A DNA stretch of 11,352 bases from assembly GCA_048594725.1 (NCBI GenBank), contig JBMDXA010000066.1, positions 1 to 11,352 of the forward strand, given 5' to 3'. The DNA is from JAFDZV01 sp048594725. GTDB taxonomy: Bacteria; Bacteroidota; Ignavibacteria; OLB7. Of this stretch, positions 6,332-11,352 are shown piece by piece. The notes below the pieces were generated by a model that saw nothing but the letters and a program-made list of their open reading frames with translations, searched no databases and was not told where the DNA came from. Position numbers and translations under genes: made by a program. The first letter of the stretch is position 1, and every line of letters begins with the position of its first letter.

Positions 6332-8578
6332 ATGAATCTTCGAACAATCGCATCGTACGTGGTTCCCGTGCTTCTGGGAGGAGTCTTCCTGTCGGCGTGC
6401 CAGCCCACGCGCAACTTCACCACCTACTTCAATCTGTTCTATAATATGGAGCGGATCATGGGGGAGGTGGAGGAGGAACTCCTCTATATCCGGGAGCAGA
6501 AACTGGCCGAGCCGGTGTTTGTGGTGCCGTATGATGAGGTGGACCGCAAGGGCTCCACCTACTACGCCCACCTGGAACGCCGTTCGATGAACGCCGAGGA
6601 GATGCGTGCCAACAAGATCAAGCTGGACTCGATCCTCATCAAGGGATCGAAGCTGATGGCACGCAATGCGAAGAGCGATTATCTGGACGATGCGATCTAC
6701 TACATCGGCAAGACCTATTTCTACGAGCGGGAGTGGTACCAGTCGCAGCAGAAGTGCGAGGAGCTTATCAAGGGGTTCCCCGATAGCAAGTGGCAGCCGG
6801 ATGCGCACCTGGTGCTGGCGATGGATATGATGCAGCAGGGGAATATCAGCGGTGCGGAGACCATGATCTCCCGTACCATCGATATCGCCTGGGCGTTCCG
6901 CCGCCGCGATGTGCTGATCGATGCCTTCCGGCTGAATGCCGATCTCCAGTTGAGCAAGGGAAATGTGGCCGGGGCGCTGAAGCCCTACCAGCAGGCGATG
7001 ACTGTCAGCAGCGACGGCGAGGATCTTGCCCGGTGGCAGTACGAGATGGCCCTTATCTATTACCGCCAGGCCGATTTCAAAACCGCGCTCGCGGAGTTCG
7101 ACCGGGTGGAGGAGTATTCTCCCGATATCCTTACCCAGTTCCAGACCGGTATCCAGCGCGCCGCATCGCTCCGCGTCCTTGGCGACTACGAGCCGGCCCA
7201 GGAGCAGCTCGATGATCTCCGCAGCAACACCAACTACGAGCCCTGGTGGGGCATGGTGGAACTGGAGAAGATGAATCTGGCCTCGGCACAGCCGGGAGCG
7301 GCAACCCCGAGCGATAGCGCCCTGGCGCTGATCGATTCGGTTTCCCCCGGCAGGAACTACTCTAGCTATGCCATCTACGAGCGGGGCGTCCGGGCGTTCC
7401 GCGCAGGCGATTTCGATAAGGCCCGCGAGAGCTTCCGGCAGGTGCGCGCGGCCAATGCCCCGTTCCAGCGCCGCGCCCAGTACCTGGGCTCGCAGCTCGA
7501 TCGGTATTTCGCCGAGACCCGCAAGGCCGGTTCGCTGATCGGCGGTTATACGCCCATGGAATTCCCGGATTCCTCCAAGAGCCGGGTTTCGGATGCGTAC
7601 TACAATACCGCCCGTGTCTTCGCCTCGCTGGATCTTCCCGACTCGCTCCGGCGCTACTACGATCTCTCCTACCAGTGGGCCCCCAAGGGGAAAACCGAGG
7701 CCGCCCGCGTGATCTATGCCTGGTCGGTGATGGCACGGGATGCCGGACGCACCGCCGAGGCCGATTCGCTGCTGGAGATCCTGGTGCAGGAGTATGAGCT
7801 TACCGATTATGCTGCCGATGCCCGCCTGCGCCTCGGCTATACCGATTATGCCAAGATCGATCCGGCCGAGGATCTCTACAAGTCGGGCATGAGCTTTATG
7901 CGGATCGGCGAAAACCGCCGCGCGCTGGACCAGTTCCAGAAGGTGATCGCCGGATATACCGAGTCCTCGTACGCCCCGCGGGCCTATTACGCCATCGGGT
8001 TGCTGTACGAGCAGCAGTTCGATAACCGCGACAGCGCCCTGGCCTATTACGGCAACGTGGTCTCCCGGTATCCGCAGAGCGAGCAGGCGGCATCGCTGCT
8101 GCCGCTGATTCAGGCGGTGAACATGAAGCGTATGCAGCAGCCGCATCAGAGCGATGGGACCGGCGGCGCGCTCGATGGCGCCGGGGGAACCGGCGACGGC
8201 ACCGGTGTGAATATGGACTGGATGAAGGAGAATCCTCCCGTGGATGGTTCCTCCACGCCGCCGCCGGATGATCTGGTGCCGCTCAACGGACAGCCCAACG
8301 CCCCGCGCGCGCCCAATCAGGTGCCGCCACGGCAGCCCAGGGCGGTGCTGAAGGGACAGGAGGGGAATCCGTCGGGGGCGATCGATTTCAACCCGCAGTC
8401 TGTGGGGACCGCGCCGCCCCCTCCTCAGCAGAACGGTACGCCGCAGAACGGTACGCCGCAGAACGGAGTGCCCGCCACCGGAACCGATGGCACCGGCAAG
8501 GAGGTCACGGTTCCGCCGGCAGGGGACGGAACCACGCCGGAAGTGCCCAAACCGAAGCGCACCCGCCGCCGATCCTGA
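6332..8578 (+). CDS. TPR lipoprotein, PorW/SprE-like (probable T9SS-associated)
   Basis: 748 residues. The start MNLRTIASYVVPVLLGG leads into a lipobox LSAC with the lipidated Cys at 23, which places the protein on the periplasmic face of a membrane. The mature N-terminus (NFTTYFNLFYNMERIMGE) and the long series of helical TPR-like repeats (about 115-590, e.g. DYLDDAIYYIGKTYFYEREW) resemble PorW/SprE, a lipoprotein needed for type IX secretion and gliding in Bacteroidota. From about 600 the chain is a low-complexity Pro/Gly/Asn/Thr-rich tail with three NG[TV]P units near 701-714, ending in the basic KPKRTRRRS. The neighbouring protease carries a T9SS-like sorting domain, which supports the assignment. 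The frame extends upstream to 5903, but that part has no family character and would bury the lipoprotein signal. A BamD-like or other TPR lipoprotein is the alternative. A hairpin at 8611-8642 closes the unit. Confidence 0.8.
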   Translation: MNLRTIASYVVPVLLGGVFLSACQPTRNFTTYFNLFYNMERIMGEVEEELLYIREQKLAEPVFVVPYDEVDRKGSTYYAHLERRSMNAEEMRANKIKLDSILIKGSKLMARNAKSDYLDDAIYYIGKTYFYEREWYQSQQKCEELIKGFPDSKWQPDAHLVLAMDMMQQGNISGAETMISRTIDIAWAFRRRDVLIDAFRLNADLQLSKGNVAGALKPYQQAMTVSSDGEDLARWQYEMALIYYRQADFKTALAEFDRVEEYSPDILTQFQTGIQRAASLRVLGDYEPAQEQLDDLRSNTNYEPWWGMVELEKMNLASAQPGAATPSDSALALIDSVSPGRNYSSYAIYERGVRAFRAGDFDKARESFRQVRAANAPFQRRAQYLGSQLDRYFAETRKAGSLIGGYTPMEFPDSSKSRVSDAYYNTARVFASLDLPDSLRRYYDLSYQWAPKGKTEAARVIYAWSVMARDAGRTAEADSLLEILVQEYELTDYAADARLRLGYTDYAKIDPAEDLYKSGMSFMRIGENRRALDQFQKVIAGYTESSYAPRAYYAIGLLYEQQFDNRDSALAYYGNVVSRYPQSEQAASLLPLIQAVNMKRMQQPHQSDGTGGALDGAGGTGDGTGVNMDWMKENPPVDGSSTPPPDDLVPLNGQPNAPRAPNQVPPRQPRAVLKGQEGNPSGAIDFNPQSVGTAPPPPQQNGTPQNGTPQNGVPATGTDGTGKEVTVPPAGDGTTPEVPKPKRTRRRS

Positions 8579-8610
8579 ACCATTGCCGGCCCACACGATA
8601 TCATGCACGC

Positions 8611-8642
8611 TCCGCCCTTTCGGCACTGTCCGAAAGGGCGGA
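8611..8642 (+). terminator. Hairpin terminator after the TPR lipoprotein gene
   Basis: TCCGCCCTTTCGG (8611-8623) pairs perfectly over 13 bp with 8630-8642 around the loop CACTGT. It starts 33 bases after the stop codon. Like the hairpin at 3267-3304 it lacks a U-tract. Confidence 0.75.
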
Positions 8643-8653
8643 AACGTGAGGGA

Positions 8654-8991
8654 ATTTTCGATTGACGATTTTGGATTTTCGATTGGGAAGGAGGCAGTGG
8701 CCCGTTGTCCGCATTCAGTAGCGATCCTTTAGCTTTCCTTCCTTCCCTTTTATTTCCTCTCTTTCCCTTTCCTTTTCGTTCCTCTCCTTCGCTTCCCTTT
8801 CTTCTCTCTCATCCTTATCCATTCGGCCTTCTTCATCCGTTGTGGGCGCCCGTACTCATACTACGTACTCATGTTCCTACCCCCGTGCTCGGTACCCAGG
8901 GGCCAGTATCATTCGCGAAGATTTCAGTCCCAACGAATGCATGCTCTCCGCCGCTCCACCCCCGCCCACCAAGATTCGCGGCCATTCGCGG
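8654..8991 (+). repeat. Left arm of long inverted repeat flanking pyrKD
   Basis: This 338-bp non-coding stretch is the inverted, diverged counterpart of 10881-11314. From outside in it shares a TTTTCGATT-type repeat, a 26-nt exact block containing AGTAGCGATCCTTTAGC (around 8712-8737), a pyrimidine-rich tract with a 30-nt exact block (about 8781-8810), and a 42-nt exact block at about 8950-8991 ending CCATTCGCGG. It lacks about 35 bp present in the right arm near 11065-11100 and has one copy, not two, of the 80-bp unit. It ends 57 bases before the pyrK ATG. Open frames across it are repeat translations and not genes. Confidence 0.9.
8655..8688 (+). repeat. TTTTCGATT-type dispersed repeat, copy 3
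   Basis: TTTTCGATTGACGATTTTGG followed by a further TTTTCGATTGG block; the cleanest copy in the window. It forms the outer end of the left inverted-repeat arm. Confidence 0.85.
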
Positions 8992-9048
8992 ATAGTTACA
9001 TCCGGATTCGCGAAGATTCTTGCGTGAATTCATAAATTGGCCCTCACC

Positions 9049-9837
9049 ATGTTTCAAGAGATTGTAACGATACTACACGCAGCTCAGGTTGCCGAGAACG
9101 TCTTCACGCTTCAGTTCGCTTCCGAGCGGATTGCCCGTGCGACACGTCCCGGCCAGTTCCTGAATATCAAACCGACCGATTCGCTCGATCCGCTTCTGCG
9201 CCGCGCCTACAGCGTGCACCGCGTACAGGGGGAGAAGGTGGAGATCATCTTCAACGTCGTTGGCCGTGGCTCGGCCATTCTGGCACGGAAGGTTCCGGGC
9301 GATCCGCTCGACGTGATGGGCCCGCTCGGGGTTCCCTTTCATTACGAGGGGGACTACGATACCGCCATCCTGGTGAGCGGCGGGGTCGGCATTGCGCCGA
9401 TGCCGGTGCTGGGCGATCTCCTGGCCGCGCAGGGGAAGCGGGTGGTGAATATCCATGGCGCCCGTACGGCCGCCATGATCGCCGCCGACGGACGTCTTAT
9501 CAACCCCCGCTACGCCACCGACGACGGCTCGCTCGGATTCCGTGGCAATGTGGTGGGGGCACTGGCGGAATTTCTCGACCAGGAGCAGATCGGCTCGGCC
9601 CGTGCGTTCGCGTGCGGTCCCAACCGGATGCTCTCGGCGCTCGGGGAGTTCTGCAACGGCCGCGGGCTGCCGCTGGAGGTATCGCTGGAGTGCCAGATGG
9701 CCTGCGGCATCGGTATCTGCCAGGGATGCCCGGTGGAGATGGCGACCGGGGATCGTAAATACACCCTGGTCTGCACGCACGGCCCAAACTACGACATCAA
9801 CGATATCGTCCTCGAATCGCTCCCGTCGGTACATTGA
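9049..9837 (+). CDS. pyrK: Dihydroorotate dehydrogenase B, electron-transfer subunit PyrK
   Basis: 262 residues, normal for PyrK, the FAD and [2Fe-2S] subunit that passes electrons from PyrD to NAD+ in class 1B dihydroorotate dehydrogenase (pyrimidine synthesis, cytoplasm). The N-terminal FAD-binding barrel carries RRAYSVH (51-57). The nucleotide-binding half has GGVGIAP (111-117) and ACGPNRM (188-194). The cluster ligands are Cys219, Cys224, Cys227 and Cys242, exactly the C-X4-C-X2-C-X14-C spacing of PyrK. I chose the ATG at 9049 (MFQEIVTILHAAQ); an in-frame TTG at 9037 adds only four residues and overlaps a possible TAAATTG promoter box (9033-9039). There is no convincing Shine-Dalgarno sequence. 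pyrD follows after 98 bp on the same strand, and both genes lie inside a long inverted repeat. Confidence 0.93.
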   Translation: MFQEIVTILHAAQVAENVFTLQFASERIARATRPGQFLNIKPTDSLDPLLRRAYSVHRVQGEKVEIIFNVVGRGSAILARKVPGDPLDVMGPLGVPFHYEGDYDTAILVSGGVGIAPMPVLGDLLAAQGKRVVNIHGARTAAMIAADGRLINPRYATDDGSLGFRGNVVGALAEFLDQEQIGSARAFACGPNRMLSALGEFCNGRGLPLEVSLECQMACGIGICQGCPVEMATGDRKYTLVCTHGPNYDINDIVLESLPSVH

Positions 9838-9883
9838 TGCCTCCCCGCACTCGTGGCGGGCTCCCGGCGTCCCGGTTTCCTCT

Positions 9884-9910
9884 CTGGCCGGTTCCGGCCA
9901 GCTGAATTTT
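9884..9910 (+). terminator. Terminator-like palindrome between pyrK and pyrD
   Basis: CTGGCCGG (9884-9891) and CCGGCCAG (9894-9901) form a perfect 8-bp inverted repeat around TT. CTGAATTTT follows, giving a short run of four T. A weaker CCCGC/GCGGG pair (9844-9848, 9856-9860) lies just upstream. The site could attenuate readthrough into pyrD or stabilise the pyrK message. Confidence 0.45.
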
Positions 9911-9935
9911 GCTCCTGAACTTTGTCCTGACTCCT

Positions 9936-10880
9936 GTGGCTTCTACCGAGATCACGATCCGCAATGTCTCCTTCAAGAACCCGGTGCTGACGGCCTCCGG
10001 CACGTTCGGCTACGGGTTGGAATCCGATGCGTTCCTCGATGTGGGAGAGCTTGGTGGCATCGTCACCAAGAGCATCAGCCGCAAGCCGCGCGATGGCAAT
10101 CCGCCGCAGCGCATCACCGAGACGACCGCCGGCATGCTCAACTCCATCGGGCTGGCGAATGTGGGCATGGATGTCTTCCTGAACTCCAAGCTGCCGATGC
10201 TCCGCCAGCGCAATGCCACCGTGATCGTCAATATCGCGGCCAGCTCCGTCGAGGAGTACTGCCACGTGCTGGAGACCTGCGAGGAGCATGAGGGGATCGA
10301 CGGCTACGAGATCAACGTGAGCTGCCCGAACGTGAAGGATGGGGGGCTCAACTTCGGCACCCACTGCCCGTCGGTGGCCGAGATCACCCGCGAGCTTCGC
10401 GGGCGCACCGATAAGATGCTCGCTATCAAGCTCACCCCGAACGTCACCTCCATCGGCGAGTTCGCCAGGGCGTGCGAGGCCGAGGGGGCCGATGCGATCT
10501 CCTGCATCAATACGGTGGTGGGAATGGCGGTGGATGCCCGTACCCGGCGCCCGAAAATCGCCACCATCACCGGCGGATTTTCCGGTCCGGCTATCAAGCC
10601 GATAGCGCTGGCGAAGGTATATGAGGTCCGCAAGGCGGTGAAGATCCCGATCATCGGCATCGGCGGCATCATGAATGCCGAGGATGCCATCGAGTTTATG
10701 ATCGTGGGAGCATCGCTGGTACAGGTGGGAACCGCGCTGTTTGTCGATCCCGCCGCCGGTATCGGTATCGCGCGCGGTATCGAGCAGTATCTTGAGGAAC
10801 ATAACATGGCGTCGGTGACCGAACTCGTCGGCTCGCTCGATACATCCATGCAGCCCTCGCTCGTGGCGGCCGGCTGGTAA
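9936..10880 (+). CDS. pyrD: Dihydroorotate dehydrogenase B, catalytic subunit PyrD (class 1B)
   Basis: 314 residues; FMN-dependent oxidation of dihydroorotate to orotate, with electrons leaving through PyrK. The class 1 TIM barrel begins VSFKNPVLTASGTFGYG (11-27). The active-site base is Cys130 in INVSCPNV; class 2 enzymes have Ser there. Further family blocks are SISRKPRDGNPPQRI (46-60), AIKLTPNV (163-170), INTVVGMAVD (191-200), GGFSGPAIKPIAL (213-225) and GIGGIMNAEDA (241-251). The start is uncertain because no ATG precedes the homology: GTG at 9936 (MASTEITI) fits family length best, while TTG at 9909 would add nine residues. No ribosome binding site decides it. The stop codon is directly followed by the right inverted-repeat arm, so any terminator must lie in the repeat; GCGGCC/GGCCGC (10866-10871, 10889-10894) straddles the stop. 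Confidence 0.93.
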   Translation: MASTEITIRNVSFKNPVLTASGTFGYGLESDAFLDVGELGGIVTKSISRKPRDGNPPQRITETTAGMLNSIGLANVGMDVFLNSKLPMLRQRNATVIVNIAASSVEEYCHVLETCEEHEGIDGYEINVSCPNVKDGGLNFGTHCPSVAEITRELRGRTDKMLAIKLTPNVTSIGEFARACEAEGADAISCINTVVGMAVDARTRRPKIATITGGFSGPAIKPIALAKVYEVRKAVKIPIIGIGGIMNAEDAIEFMIVGASLVQVGTALFVDPAAGIGIARGIEQYLEEHNMASVTELVGSLDTSMQPSLVAAGW

Positions 10881-10908
10881 CCGCGAATGGCCGCGAATCT
10901 TGGTGGGC

Positions 10909-11068
10909 GGGGGTGGAGCGGCAGAGATCAGGCATTCGTTGGAGATGAAATCTTCACGAATGATACTGGCGGGCCTGGGTGCGAATGCGGGGGTGGAGCG
11001 GCGGAGAGCATGTATTCGTTGGAGATGAAATCTTCACGAATGATTCTGGCGGGCCTGGGTGCGGATCC
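10909..11068. repeat. 80-bp tandem duplication inside the right arm
   Basis: Two adjacent 80-bp units, 10909-10988 and 10989-11068, both start GGGGGTGGAGCGGC and differ at roughly a dozen positions. Each contains a hairpin: CATTCGT/ACGAATG at 10933-10939 and 10956-10962, and ATTCGT/ACGAAT at 11014-11019 and 11036-11041. The left arm has a single related unit. Confidence 0.85.
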
Positions 11069-11278
11069 ATGGAGGTAGGGATCATAGGGGCGGGAGTATG
11101 AGGAGCACGGGCAGGGGGAGGGGCATGAGCCGGTACTATGAGCACGAGAGCACAGAGCGGATGAAGAAAGCCGAGATGGATAAGGAGGAGAGAGAAGAAA
11201 GGGAAGCGAAGGAGAGGAAAGAAAAGGGAAGAAAGCTAAAGGATCGCTACTGAATGAGAACAACGGGTCACTGCCTCT

Positions 11279-11313
11279 CCCCCAATCGAAAATCCACAAT
11301 CGTCAATCGAAAA
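11279..11313 (-). repeat. TTTTCGATT-type dispersed repeat, copy 4
   Basis: The same 35-bp unit as 8655-8688 in reverse orientation, with a G in place of a T in the middle block. It forms the outer end of the right inverted-repeat arm. Confidence 0.85.
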
Positions 11314-11322
11314 TCGCCTGAC

Positions 11323-11352
11323 TCTCTCCCAAGCGAAACTCCAAAATCGCAA
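11323..11352 (-). repeat. Degenerate TTTTCGATT-type repeat at the window end
   Basis: On the minus strand it reads CGATTTTGGAGTTTCGCTTGG, split here as CGATTTTGGAG and TTTCGCTTGG, a decayed version of copies 1-4. It may continue beyond the window. Confidence 0.55.

Larger units (their letters stand above)
10881..11314 (-). repeat. Right arm of long inverted repeat flanking pyrKD
   Basis: A 434-bp non-coding stretch, inverted relative to 8654-8991, whose similarity begins with the first base after the pyrD TAA. It shares the three exact blocks described for the left arm and ends in a TTTTCGATT-type repeat. It is longer because its inner unit is duplicated (10909-11068) and because about 35 bp near 11065-11100 are absent on the left. 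Its pyrimidine-rich tract appears here as a purine-rich + strand at 11182-11235 (53 of 54 purines). Confidence 0.9.

Noticed and set aside
6005..8626. 873-codon open frame antisense to the TPR lipoprotein gene
   Set aside because: It follows from codon use in the real gene, which rarely uses TTA, CTA or TCA codons. Its translation has no family character, whereas the sense strand has a lipobox and TPR repeats.
8705..8995. 96-codon frame in the left inverted-repeat arm
   Set aside because: The Ser/Pro/Phe-rich product is a translation of the pyrimidine tract and repeat, with an inverted counterpart in the other arm.
9789..10802. 337-codon open frame antisense to pyrD
   Set aside because: pyrD is unmistakable in the sense frame; the antisense frame overlaps both pyr genes without homology.
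10881..11314. CRISPR array
   Set aside because: Only two adjacent 80-bp units with no spacer pattern, and no cas genes in the window.

Overview
The window looks like part of a chromosome from a GC-rich member of the FCB superphylum (Bacteroidota, Chlorobi, Ignavibacteria or Kapabacteria-like). Two things suggest this. A secreted subtilisin-like protease ends in a C-terminal domain resembling the type IX secretion (T9SS) sorting domain, and it is divergent from a TPR lipoprotein resembling the T9SS component PorW/SprE. The main genes lack clear Shine-Dalgarno sequences, and at least one promoter lies almost on the start codon, which fits the group. The phylum is an inference; there is no rRNA gene in the window.

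Layout. 1-804: 3' part of a LolC/LolE-type (FtsX-fold) permease gene, open at the window edge. 805-1282: non-coding repeat cluster, with two copies of a TTTTCGATT-type repeat, a duplicated copy of the permease gene's last codons, a nested hairpin, and a 148-bp MITE-like element with terminal inverted repeats. 1283-3223: dnaG primase. A perfect 16-bp hairpin (3267-3304) separates it from the convergent S8 protease gene (3340-5580, minus strand). 5581-6331: 751-bp divergent intergenic region with several inverted repeats and a good promoter at its right end. 6332-8578: PorW/SprE-like TPR lipoprotein, closed by a strong hairpin at 8611-8642. 8654-8991: left arm of a long inverted repeat. 9049-9837 pyrK and 9936-10880 pyrD, the two subunits of an NAD-linked class 1B dihydroorotate dehydrogenase. 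10881-11314: right arm of the same inverted repeat, starting at the base after the pyrD stop codon. The window ends in more TTTTCGATT-type repeat.

How the genes relate. PyrK and PyrD should form one enzyme of pyrimidine synthesis. The protease is a likely client of the T9SS machinery to which the neighbouring lipoprotein may belong. dnaG and the permease are ordinary housekeeping genes. The most unusual structure is the pyrKD pair enclosed by inverted, diverged copies of a several-hundred-bp non-coding repeat, which could be a composite mobile unit, an invertible segment, or a recombination trace. No phage, CRISPR, tRNA or rRNA gene was recognised.
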